A stretch of DNA of 64,000 bases from Isoetes taiwanensis (taxonomy: Eukaryota > Streptophyta > Lycopodiopsida > Isoetales > Isoetaceae). The position numbers and the translations under genes were made by a program. This document shows positions 37,640 to 48,119 of the stretch, in pieces. Under the pieces are notes generated by a model, which made no database searches, was not told the DNA's origin, and saw nothing but the letters and a program-made list of their open reading frames with translations. The DNA is taken from assembly GCA_021234155.1 (NCBI GenBank), contig JAJEKV010000134.1, positions 810,501-874,500 of the forward strand, written 5' to 3'. Each line of letters opens with the position of its first letter. Positions within the stretch are counted from its first letter, which is position 1.

Positions 37640-37710
37640 TAAAATACAAGGGTATTTTGACAATTATAAAAAAATATAGGGGCATTTTTACAATTTACCC
37701 TAAAAAAAAA
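37640..37710 (-). repeat. Right arm of inverted repeat around ankyrin fragment
   Basis: Inverted match to 36755-36805. The arms are about 840 bp apart. Their outer borders and any target-site duplication could not be set. Confidence 0.8.
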
Positions 37711-38230
37711 CCTTCATTGCATGCATATGTTTCGTACTGCAAAGAATACTGAATCCCCCGGGGCCGCAACAACACAAACTTCAATCTGAAGGAAATAAAA
37801 CTGTCATCATTATGGCTACAAGTGTCACACTTGCACAAGAGCTACTAAGTCCACCACATACTTTGTGTTATATTCATTTGGACTGCCCTTACATGTCATA
37901 ACACATACTTTGTTATAGACGTGTTATACTCATTTGGATTGACTTTATAGAAATAGGTTCTTCTAAACTCTCAAAATCTTTAAATTGGATGCAAACTTCA
38001 ATTATCTGATCGAATGCAATGGTGATTAAAGCATATTTCCGAAGACATCCCGAAAACATCCCCCTCTACCAGTCTACTCCAATGATGCAATAGTTGCAAT
38101 TTTTACATGTAAATTCAAAGAAATTCAAAGGCTAACCAACCAATGGCGTCATTTATACGCACTAATGTCAATGCTTAAGATAACCCTCTGTAATAGCTGG
38201 AAAAGGTTTATTTAGTGCTGTTTTTTAAGC
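37711..38230. other. Intergenic, nothing recognised
   Basis: Contains a short imperfect duplication near 37865-37945 (GTGTTATATTCATTTGGACT against GTGTTATACTCATTTGGATT). No coding signal. Confidence 0.5.
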
Positions 38231-39290
38231 TCACTTTAGAGCTGCTACATCTTTCATATGGACATCCAACAACAAGAAAGCTAAAGCATAGCAATCTGTG
38301 CCATGCATTCTGGTAGCACTACGCAAAGATATCCATCCAACAGTATCATTTTGAGTGGGAGCTTCAAATAAATCTTGTGCCTCACTCAGGGATCCTGCTC
38401 GTGCCATAAGGTCACCCATACAGCTGAAATGGAATACAGCTGGCTTAATACCATGATGATTGATCATAGAATTAAAATACAAATGGCCTTGATCAATGAG
38501 GCCCATCCTGCTGCATACGATAAGAACACCAGTAAATGAGAGCTCATCTGGCTTTATCCCTTCCTGCTGCATCTTTTCAGAAAAATATATACCAAGATAA
38601 CCTTCTCCATGATGCGCACATCCTATAATTATCATATTCCACGAGACCAGGTCCCTCGTTTGCAAATGCTTGAAGACTTCGCAAGCTTCCTCTGTGTTTC
38701 CAAACTGGCATACATTTATACTAAACTGGTCCCTAGAACATCATCTGCTTCAAGCCCATTTACCAATAATAATATCTAATAATATTCTCATGTGTAGTGT
38801 TAATGGAATCTACAGTATTTTAGAACATTCAAAATGGTAACTTCAGTTTGCTTTATTCCCTCATTCTGCATTTCTTTGAAACATTCCAATGCAAGTCTGC
38901 CTTTCCCATGCTTGCAATATTTCAATCATTGGATTCCATGGGACCACATTTCAGTTCAACAATTTAGTAAAGATCGCCGTTGCCTTATCTAGACTATCAC
39001 AGTTGGCATACATGTCAATCAAAGTACTCCCAATCGCAATGTTTTTCATGGATATGCCTGGCCTACTCTAGTGATCCGATACCTGCATATGCTTTCAAAG
39101 CACTTACAGAAACAGGCCCTGTTGCCTGTATTCCCTTTTCTTGCATTTTTCAAAAATACTGTAGAGCCAATAGATATTGATGATGCCGCATGTATCCTGC
39201 AATCATAGCTTCCCATGTAACCTCCATTTTTTAAGCTTCCGCATTTAACATTCATAGCAATCAACTTGGTTTGTTTCAACTAACCTTTCA
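38231..39290 (-). pseudogene. PPR (PLS/E class) pseudogene
   Basis: On minus, older part first. 39050-38830 reads IGSTLIDMYANCDSLDKATA and IFTKLLN, then a stop, then NVVPWNPMIE. 38665-38231 is open and holds RDLVSWNMIIIGCAHHGEGY, MQQEGIKPDELSFTGVLIVC, GLIDQGHLYFNSMINHHGIK and MGDLMARAGSLSEAQDLFEA, then TVGWISLRSATRMHG. The end corresponds to the last PLS repeats and the start of the E domain in RNA-editing PPR proteins. Internal stops and missing motifs show decay. It is a different gene from the 24-kb PPR remnant. Confidence 0.88.
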
Positions 39291-39618
39291 TGGCAAGTAA
39301 ATATCCAAATGAGATGGCACCATAGGATGGATGCCTAAGCTGAGGCAGGCATTGACTCCATGATGTATTAAACATGATCAGAATTCTGTTTAAAGCAGGA
39401 GCAAGAAATAGGCTGTACGTGAGATGAGATCACTGAAATGGGACACCGCTAAGACCTAGCAGATCATCTTCGAAGAGGACGGTCGGTTGGTTGTGAAACT
39501 GCTAACAAAGGTGACATTGGAAAGATATTCATTAGCCTGTAGACATCCAATGACTTGGTACAAGAATTTAACTTGGCATCATCACGGATACATAATGCGA
39601 TTTTTATACAATGAAGAA

Positions 39619-40927
39619 CTAAGAAGCATCACTGTTTCCAGCTTCTGTTTGTATCTCTTTAAGCAATCTTGCGCGCTCAGCTGCCTAGACAGGCACAATT
39701 ATTTAGTTAGTAAATTAGATATTTATTACGGATAGAAACTTCACAAAACACAACAACTAAATAAAAAAAGGAAAGAAGAATTACTCGCTGCATCTTCTCA
39801 ATTACAGAATTTTCATACGACTGATATCTTGCACCTCTGCTAGGGCCAGCGACAGGTGGAGCCTTGGCTTCTTCAGTTTGAATGGGACTGGGACTGTCAT
39901 TGGCATCTTGTGGAGGCCTGACAGGCATAACGAGCAATGGATTTGAAAGATGTCCGCATAGCCTCTTAGTAGCGCGAACCTGAATGTATAAACAAAAATG
40001 AAACCAAACTATTTATTAAGAATAAACAGATGTGACTTATTGGTGCATCTAACAAATGCCTAAAAAACATAAATGATAAGCTCAAATGCTTACTGCTGCA
40101 GTGTTTGAGTCCATGACAACCAAAGCAACTCCTTTTTTCCGCTTCATGACAATATTATCGACACCTCCAAATTCCTCAAATATCTCCTTCAGTTTTTCAG
40201 CAGTGTATCCACCATCATCACCTCCCAAGCAAGTCCAAACAACTTTTAAAGTCTTATCTAGCTCTTCAGTTGTGGCAGTAACATTATTAAGAGGCCCATC
40301 GGCCGCATTGTTAGGAATCTGTCCAGCTTCACGAAGCTTTCTTGCACGATTTGCACGTATTCTGGCCATTTCTTCTTGCAGCCGTCTTGCTGCAGCATCT
40401 TCTGCTACTTTCTGCTGTTTCTGCAATTCATATGCTTTTTCTCTTTCCCTCAAATCTTGCATCATTTTCTGACGTTTAGAACTATGCTGACTCTCTTTCT
40501 CCAACCTTGCCTTCTTAACCATCAACAAATCATCATAAGCCTTTCGTGCCTTCTCATCAGATAAAACTTCATAGGCACGCTGAAGTCTCGCAAATTCATT
40601 AGCTGAAAGCACAACAAACAAACGCATCAAAAGCATGTCCCATTCATCAGCACCAATATGAAAAAGTATCTGTTCGAATATGCAGACTAGGTTTGTTACA
40701 TAACAATTCTAACAATGTTAATCATCAAGAAACACGGCAATTTCGACCTTCATTTTTTAAATCAATAGAGACAGCATGGAAGCCATTAATTTACCTGCAA
40801 TTGGGTCATCAGGACGTTTGTCGGGGTGACATAGAAGGGCCCGGCTTCGATAGGCTTTTCGAATTTCTGCGGCCTGGGCTTTGACACCGGAATCCAACCC
40901 CAGAATGAGGTAGAGATCTTCCTCCAT
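39619..40927 (-). CDS. DNAJC17: DNAJC17-like J-domain and RRM protein, 4 exons
   Basis: Exons: 40927-40795, 40602-40094, 39979-39785, 39684-39619; all phases agree and total 903 nt (300 residues), close to human DNAJC17 (about 304). Exon 1 begins MEEDLYLILGLDSGVKAQAA and has the J-domain HPD motif in LLCHPDKRPDDP. Exon 2 continues ANEFARLQRAYEVLSDEKAR, then a long Arg/Glu/Lys/Gln-rich helix, then the RRM (TLKVVWTCLGGDDGGYTAEK, FGGVDNIVMKRKKGVALVVM). Exons 3 and 4 complete the RRM (TKRLCGHLSNPLLVMP) and end AERARLLKEIQTEAG. Family role: spliceosome-associated Hsp70 co-chaperone in the nucleus that recruits Hsp70 through HPD. This is the best-preserved host gene in the window. Upstream (40928-41100) no TATA box was seen. 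Confidence 0.93.
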
Positions 40928-42290
40928 GCTGAAGTGTTAATGAAGAATAGAAATCCAGAAGCTGGCTGGGTTTGTTGTTGTCAAACGCCCGAGCTATTCT
41001 GAGGAGATTGAAGACGCCGCCGGAGATAAAGTGGCCTTGCCGCTGGGAGAAATAAGTTTAGTGCTTGGGTAAAAGATCAAGCATCCTTTTTCCTGAGTTT
41101 TATGGAAAAAAATCAATATTTTTTTGGGGTTGCCCTAAATGGTTTTTGGCATGTTCTGGGTATATGCTAGTATATACTGAAATATGCTGAAAACTGCTCC
41201 AAACTCCCTATCGGCTGTAAACTGGCAGTTGCCCCTGTTGTTGGGCGGCCGCTATGCAAACCGTCTAACCGGCAAATTGAGCTTGCCATATCCATGCCAG
41301 TGCAGGTCGGCAAACTCTTAATTGGAGGAAGATTGGCTTGCTCGATAGCCAGGAGGTAAAAATGCAAGGAAGATCTGCTGGATGATTAGATTTTTGTAAT
41401 GGGAGATGAGTATACTTCAAGGGTATGGTAACAAGCAGAAAAGGTTTTGCCATTGCTACTGGGATGCATAACAATGTAGGCCTTTTCCATGAGCGTGCTA
41501 TCGAGCAAACAAGAATATAGTAGGCTTTTGGTCCGGCTTCCTACCAGAACTGAGGTTAGTCACAGGCAAAGACTGTTTTTTTGTTATAAGTTGAGAAAAT
41601 TGGAAGCATAATTTGATAAAGTCCAGATACCTTGTCCTCAGCAGGAGAAGCAATCTCGAGCATGAAAATGGAACGAATGAGATTCACAGGTTCATCAATA
41701 AAGTTATAAAGCATGTCCTAGAGACAAGTATTCGGAGACCAATGCGAGCATTGTCCTGCAGCAAAGATGTTGCACAGCATCCTCTTTGATTGGATTATCC
41801 CTCATGGAGCAAAGTATTCACCCACTGTAGAGCACGTGATCTCTCTTCTATGTTGACAATGTAGAAGCATCGCATCTGTAAATCAGTCGTGGTTTGCAGA
41901 GACATTACAAGTGTTGTATGCATTTATGATAAAACTGGGAACAAAACTAATGGTTGAAAAAGGTATGAATAAGTTGTATTTTAGAGACAGTTGCCTCCTA
42001 TGTATAACGGGACAATCGGAAGATGAGGCACATAATTCCTTTTTTTGCTAACATAACATTAGAGTTAACATGGAAAGCATGACAAATCCTTTAGTGAAAT
42101 TGAAATAGCCAATGATAACAAAAGCCAGAGGGAGTGTCTTTTGGATGAGATGTGTCTCTTGGGTGGGGTGACAGCCATGTGGCATTAATGGCAATAATCT
42201 AATTTAGAATTTGGCTGTACCCGTAAATTAGTATAAGTTAGGGGATTGTGGTCTACTGATAATTGTGTATAAAACTGAGGCATAAATTGA
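40928..42290. other. Upstream of DNAJC17-like gene; no gene recognised
   Basis: Presumed minus-strand promoter at the start. The rest is AT-rich with no recognisable coding exon on either strand. Confidence 0.45.
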
Positions 42291-42298
42291 CTGTGCAG

Positions 42299-43052
42299 GG
42301 AAGCCTCTTAGAGAGCTGGATCCTGACTTGATTAATGGTGCATTGAAGGCCAGCATTAATCAGGACATCATTCTTCCAGTTGAACCTTCCCCGCAGGTGG
42401 GCAATGTAAGTTTTTCCCAATTAATATTGAAGCTGGTGCCAAAGGTGAGGCATACACCAAATTCATAAGGCCTTTTACATTGTGAACCCAGCTGGGTTAG
42501 TTATCCGCCATTATGTAACCAAGCATTTAGTTTATGTTAAATAGATTAGAGGCCAATCGCTGTTTTCTTACACACATAAATAAATCACAAGTGAGGAAAG
42601 TATGTTTTAGCAAGTCCTTGTGGAAGATGGGAAATCTGCACTAGCTAAGGGGTTTAAAATCTGATCTTATGCACAAATACTTGCCAGCTGAGTGCTAAAG
42701 CAAAGGAATGATTAGCTGTGAGTATGCTAGAATCTTGAAGACTAAGCTACTCCTTTTTGGTCCTCAGCATCGTTGCGGCATTAGGCATGTTTGTAACCTT
42801 AGCTCCAAAAGCTTTGATGCATGAATTCGATCAATGGGGCAACTTCTCATTCTTCTTGAGTTTACCACTTAATCTTTTCTTTAAACAAAAACCATCTCAT
42901 CCAAAATCCATCATGCTTTTGCTTTATCTTGGCAGTGTTTCTTGCAGGACATCATAAAATGCACTACTGAGCAATGGGCACGAGGTTTATTGGATAAGGA
43001 TGAAACTGTTTGCGAAGAAGTCTATTCATTACAAACACCTTTTGATAGAAAG
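42299..43052 (+). other. Two candidate exons of an unassigned gene
   Basis: 42299-42396 (after TGACTGTGCAG, before GTGGGC) reads KPLRELDPDLINGALKASIN and QDIILPVEPSPQ. 42948-43052 (after TTTCTTGCAG, before GTAGGC) reads DIIKCTTEQWARGLLDKDET and VCEEVYSLQTPFDRK. Both are open between good splice sites, and they join in phase 0. The second does not join in frame to the dehydratase exon at 43179 (phase 0 against phase 1), so it may be another gene or a diverged 5' part. Family not recognised. Confidence 0.35.
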
Positions 43053-43518
43053 GTAGGCACTCTTTCTTACCAAATGTTGGGTGTCTTTGCATATCCACTT
43101 TTTATATTAAGACTCCGCCTTTTTTAGTATCTAGATGCATGTTGTGGACTTTAGCTTCATACCATTCCTTTTCTACAGAGAGACCTAAAGCTAAACTTCT
43201 CCCTTTCGTGGCTGATAGCGAAGGACTTAATCCTTCTAATTATCAGGTGTGCATCAACTTTTTTTTGCTTTAAAATGTTTAAGAGCTTGCTTATTTGTTT
43301 TTAAGATTATCGATGTGCGTACTTCCCTTATCCACCTATAGGATCACTAGAAGCTGAGATGCTTATGCAAAATGATTTTCTTGACTATGAGACTGTTATG
43401 TTATATGTAGTACTTCTTGTTGATTATGACAATGCTACATTGCTACCACTTGTATGTATCTACTTGGTGATATGTAGGACTCAGATGTCTAATGTCACTG
43501 TAATGGTCGTGTTTTTAA

Positions 43519-43570
43519 TATAAGATAAGATAAGATAAATTTTTACGTCCACGGAAACATGAATTTTGTA
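43519..43570 (-). mobile_element. LINE family L 3' terminus with (ATCTT)n tail
   Basis: On minus: GTTTCCGTGGACGTAAAAAT followed by TTATCTTATCTTATCTTAT. The GTGGACGT block is the family L end. It lies in the intron upstream of the problematic exon 2 acceptor of the dehydratase-like gene. Confidence 0.6.
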
Positions 43571-44302
43571 AAGTATGCTGAATTTGTTTTTGTGACCAAA
43601 TGCTATCTGGGTGGTTCCAGGTTTTAGAGTACGTATTATACTGGTCTTAGGGACCATACCCGCTATATTTGGGCAAGTTATGGCATCGATTGCCATAACT
43701 AGGCTAGCTGGGTTGCAAATTGAAACTGAACCACTACTTCATTTGGATGTGGATCATTATGGTATTCTGCATAATCGCCTTATTGAATGTGAAGAGTTAA
43801 ACTTTGAAAAAGCAGACAATGTGGAGGTATTGCTAAAAACTCTATGGCCGTTTAATTGTTACGGTAGATTTGTTGAACTCTGCTGGGAATGCTTTTTAGA
43901 ATGTATATAGAGACGCGTTGCCTAGTACATAGTTTATTGGCTTTTATACGTCCATATAAATTTTTCCTCCTCATGCTCTCTGATGTTTAGGATACAGACA
44001 TTGAGGGATCATGCTGTCTGCTGAGATTGAGAGATTTGTCTGTTGAAGGTTGACAAAGATGAAGTTGCCTTCATTGTGCAGGAAATTTGGCATGGCCGAA
44101 GTGCACGGAATCAACATTCTCGTGATCTAAGCAGGGGGGTGTGGCGTTCAATGAATAGTTTAACACTCACAAGGTATGTAGCTTTGTACCGTGTTTTATA
44201 CGCTCAAAGTTACGGAGTAAATGTTGATTGGATGTTGTTGCAGATGGGATTCTTCTAGACCCCCAAGCATATCAAACCTTGTCCTTTTAACATTCACAGA
44301 GG

Positions 44303-45378
44303 TATGCCTTCCATGACATTCAAGAAATTCATGATTGGCCACAGAAAGCCCACTTGTTTCGGGCTTTGGTAGAGCCTGTTTTACTGTATGGTTCTGAAGT
44401 GTGGGGGCCTGCCATTAGTGCTAGTGCTTGGGAGAGCTTGGAGCGGGTGCAAAAGTCCTTTCTCACTTACAGCCTCGGAGTTAAAACAACGGTGCCTTAT
44501 GCTATTCTTTTACAAGAGACAGGTTTTTGGCCTCTTCAACATTCTGCCATGAAGCGCCATCTCCACTATATCTGCAAGGTGCACCACATGGATGATGTTA
44601 GGTATCCTGTTCTTGCACTTGCCATGGCTGAATCTCCTCAGCGTTTGAAACGATGTTGGAAAGAGCATTGCACTACATGGTTTGCCCGTTGGGTCAGCGG
44701 CAACCGAGCCTTCGCCGATGCTTGCCAGTTCGATCCCGAGCTTTTGCAACAATATCTCAATGGTCGTTTTTCTCAAAAGATATGGGACGCAGTTACTTTG
44801 GCCCAAGTGAAAACTGGTCATTATCATGCACACATAAATCCCACCTTGGCACCAGGGCCCCAAGCTTATTTACTTACTTCATTGTCCAGGAACAAGCTTG
44901 TAGCTATTGCATCAATTCGCCGCGGGGTCCCACAAAGCTCGGATTGAGACAGGTAGATGGGAGCGGCCGCAATTGCCGCGAAAAGCTTAGACTATGTACC
45001 TGTTGCCGCCATTCTGTGTTATTAAAGATGAAAGCCATACTCTTCTGAGTTGCCCTGCTTTTGAGATAGTCCGGAATCATTTTTTGACCTTAGCATTCCA
45101 TTCCACGCTTCCACAACTTCTCAGAGCACCATCTGTGCATGACTTGGCATTATACATACTTGAGGTTCTAGATAAACGTCTGCAATTACTGAGCCCTCAG
45201 TAGTCATTATCTCCGCTTGTCTAGTACCATCATTACTGCAAAGGTTTTTCCCTTGAAAATCTTTCGAGGCAGGGGTTTTTTAATAGAAGTAATGATTATA
45301 TTAGCCCATTGTATGGGTCCCATGACCTATTGGTCTCCGTGGACGTTAAAAAAACTATTCTATTCTATTCTATTATTT
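44303..45378 (+). mobile_element. LINE family L, 5'-truncated, within an intron
   Basis: Open frame 44354-44947: ALVEPVLLYGSEVWGPAISA, then LAQVKTGHYHAHINPTLAPG, matching the post-RT region of the 30-kb copy (VVLYGCEVWGPGLANDSWQK). After shifts, VIKDESHTLLSCPAFEIV gives the C-terminal signature. The 3' end carries GGTTTTTCCCTTGAAAATC, TGTATGGGTCCCATGACC and GGTCTCCGTGGACGTTAAA, then a (TTCTA)n tail (about 45354-45376). The element lies between dehydratase exons 4 and 5 in the same orientation as the gene. Confidence 0.88.
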
Positions 45379-45779
45379 GAACTTGGGAGACTATCTTAAA
45401 CTCCCAGAATGGCTAGATGTGCTCGATGTTGTGGAACCCTTTGTAAGATCTGAATTTTGTTTGAGGAAACTTTAACTAGAATGGATGAATGCTAGATCAT
45501 GCATATATATGATTTCAATTCTAAGATTAATGTGACTAGAAGTTGATTACCTTTTCGCCACAAACTCCACATCTAAAAACCTATTGTGTAGGACAATTAC
45601 GTAGCTTCTAGCTGCAGCAGTATACTGATAGAATAATTCAATGGGGTCTATTTGTATTTTTTCTATAAAATGATGAATTTATTCAACTGGTTGCAGGCTG
45701 ATGAACATGATGGATGTACGTTGGAAGAAATAGAAGACAAGCAGCCAGACTTTTATGCTATGCTCTGTTGGGGTCGAAA

Positions 45780-47160
45780 AAATAGGCTCTGCTGTGGTCG
45801 AAGAAATATTCATCACCACATCATAATGCAAATTACTAATTCTCTAGTAAGCACCTGCCACGACACCGGGGTAAATGGTAGGTTGTATTTTATAACACAT
45901 TCATTATAGTGTAGCATTACCCTAGAAGGGAAAGATGATAGTTGGAAGAGATAAAATCTAAATGTGTGTACCATTATGTTGATTGGTACTTGCTGTAGAA
46001 TCATGAAATCACGGAGCTATTGCTTGGGATTGTTTTAACATTTAAAACTACCTTTTTAGGACATCAATATCTTACATAAGGACATTGTAAAATGAGCAGA
46101 TTCTTAAATATAATAATTTCTGAGTTCGAGGTGCAAGATGTTCCTCATGAATGCTTGCAGGTTGTAAATATCACTAACTTCTTCAAAGATATACATGCAT
46201 TGGCATGGGTTACGTAACGGCTTTGGCAAAAAGGTAATCACAATAAATAGAATGTTCTTTTAGAAAAATGGTGGATATGTTTAAATTTTTTCTAAAAGCT
46301 ATTTGGTTAAGCAATAATAGACACATGCTAACATTACTTTTCATTAAAGCAAGCTTGGGCAAGATTGGCAAGAATAAAGGATAATAATGGACACATGCCA
46401 ACATTACCTTTCATTAAAGCAAGCTTGGGCAAGATCAGCAAGAACAAAGGCGCTTGAAAGGCAATGGAATCTCAACCTTGGTGAATGTAATATGGTTAGG
46501 AAAGGCAAAATGCAAAGGAAAACGCAACCAAGTCCTTATTGTATACCAAAAAAAAGAGACAATTGCCCATCGCTTGGAACCATAAGGATTTGATTAATTC
46601 TTTCAAGTAGTAGAGCTACTTTTTGATGGAATAATTGGTCGTCCATTCTCTTTAGATTCTATAGACATGGGCACAGCAATGGAATCTCAACCTCGACAAA
46701 TGTAATATCAAGCAGTAGAGCTACTTTTTGATGGAATAATTGGTCGTCCATTCTCTTCTCAACTGTAAGTCTCAGATTCTATAGACAGGGGCACATGTTC
46801 TATATGTTTAAAAAATATCCCAGTTTGAGGGTCGTGTGAGAATTACTCATAAAAAAGCTAAAACATTGCAGATTATTACAAGTATTGATGGATTGAGTAA
46901 AGAATTTGCACAAAACAGAAGTCACGACATCGAAAAACGCATAAACAGGAGCAGAAACGGCTAAAATTTTGTAAACGGCTAAAATTCTGTTAATCCATAA
47001 TGCTATGTTTCCAAGCTCAACATATTCCTTCATATCCTTGGTATATATTTTGTCGCAGGCATCCTGTCTAGTCCTTTACATTCTCAAGTGGATCTTGGTG
47101 TCGCATTCTCAAGATAGCGGCATAAATGGGTAGAAGCGACTACTAAACTGTTTTGCCCAG
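45780..47160. other. Intergenic with two internal duplications
   Basis: About 70-bp tandem duplication at 46320-46450 (ACATTACTTTTCATTAAAGC then AAGCTTGGGCAAGAT). About 105-bp-spaced duplication at 46606-46670 and 46712-46790 (GTAGAGCTACTTTTTGATGG, ATAATTGGTCGTCCATTCTC). No gene recognised. Confidence 0.65.
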
Positions 47161-47279
47161 TTGGCTAAGGGCATGTCGGTTAGGAACGTTACATTTGGTA
47201 TCAGAACAAGGCTATCAAGCCTACGCCTACTTTACACTAATCATCTCCTCCACGTGTCACCTCCATATAAATTTAAAAA

Positions 47280-47520
47280 TATAACTAGCATTTTACCTTA
47301 TATGTTGGAAGAAGGAGAAGCTAGGATCTTCCAATATTGGCAAATAGGAGTTATTGAAGATGAGTGTCACACTCTTCAGAACTGCCCAACATTTGGGCAG
47401 ATTATGACACGTTATTGTGGGTTGGTTACGTCTTCTCATAACCAAGCTCCCGCTATTTTCCTTCCCAAAGCTAATGATAAAAAACATCTCTTGCTTCTCA
47501 GATTTTTACTCCGGCTCTTC
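47280..47520 (+). mobile_element. LINE family L C-terminal remnant
   Basis: GVIEDECHTLQNCPTFGQIM is the family L C-terminal signature (compare GAIEDESHTFQSCPAFSQI at 6.6 kb). Flanks are too diverged to extend it. Confidence 0.75.
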
Positions 47521-47649
47521 TTGCTACGAGTATGTAATTTTCATTGTTTGATATTAAGAAAAGATATGAAGATTGCAACCACAACTATTAGTAATGCACC
47601 AATATCAACATGGTAGTAGAGTACACTCTGGAAAGGATTTTTAGCAGCT

Positions 47650-48118
47650 ATAGTACTCTAGTGGAAGAAGACGGTAGATTTTCAGAAACTCTCTCAATTT
47701 GGAGCATTCTTGGTTGAGAATATCTTATTTTTCCAGGTATATTCTTTGGTTGTGCTTCTTAAGGTCTCAGGAAATATTTGTTGCTTCACCCAGCGACTGT
47801 CATTGCCTCCCATAGTACTCTCAGCAGATGGGAAGAAGGCCATGCCTACTTAGTACCGGGCAGTTTAAAAGAGGAGGCTCGTACCCTCTTGCAATGATGA
47901 AGAAGAGGTTGAGGAAGTCTGGATCAAAGTACAAGGGCATCATTCAATGGTAGTCTGCTAGCTTGACGACTGTTATATGAGCTTCATCTTTTAGGCATCT
48001 GGCTACTAGAGCCATTTCTGTTACAATTCTTCCTATTTGGCCTTTGTGGGGTCTAAATAAGGTCTTGTACCATTACTTATTACTAATAAAAATCTTGCCT
48101 TCAACCAAAAAAAAAAAA
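47650..48118 (+). mobile_element. L1-like LINE 3' end with poly(A)
   Basis: GGGGTCTAAATAAGGTCTTG, ACTAATAAAAATCTTGCCTT, CAACC and 13 A at 48106-48118. It shares its end pattern with 26.7 kb. No ORF remains; the 5' border is a guess. Confidence 0.55.
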
Positions 48119-48119
48119 A

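Larger units (their letters stand above)
43179..45770 (+). pseudogene. tRNA threonylcarbamoyladenosine dehydratase (TcdA/TCD)-like, C-terminal exons
   Basis: Exons: 43179-43246 (RPKAKLLPFVADSEGLNPSN), about 43612-43826 (VPGFRVRIILVLGTIPAIFG, VMASIAITRLAGLQIETEPL, LDVDHYGILHNRLIE), 44049-44173 (VDKDEVAFIVQEIWHGRSAR, LSRGVWRSMNSLTLTR), 44244-44301 (WDSSRPPSISNLVLLTFTE) and 45697-about 45770 (ADEHDGCTLEEIEDKQPDFY). The order and wording fit the C-terminal half of the E1-like enzyme that cyclises t6A37 in tRNA using ATP. The N-terminal half, with the nucleotide-binding GxGGVG region, was not found upstream. Exon 2 lacks an AG just before VVPG, and the PVLGT proline is Leu here. Intron 4 holds a 1.1-kb LINE fragment. 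Later junctions are clean. Likely a partial or decaying copy; a working gene with distant 5' exons is not excluded. Confidence 0.7.
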
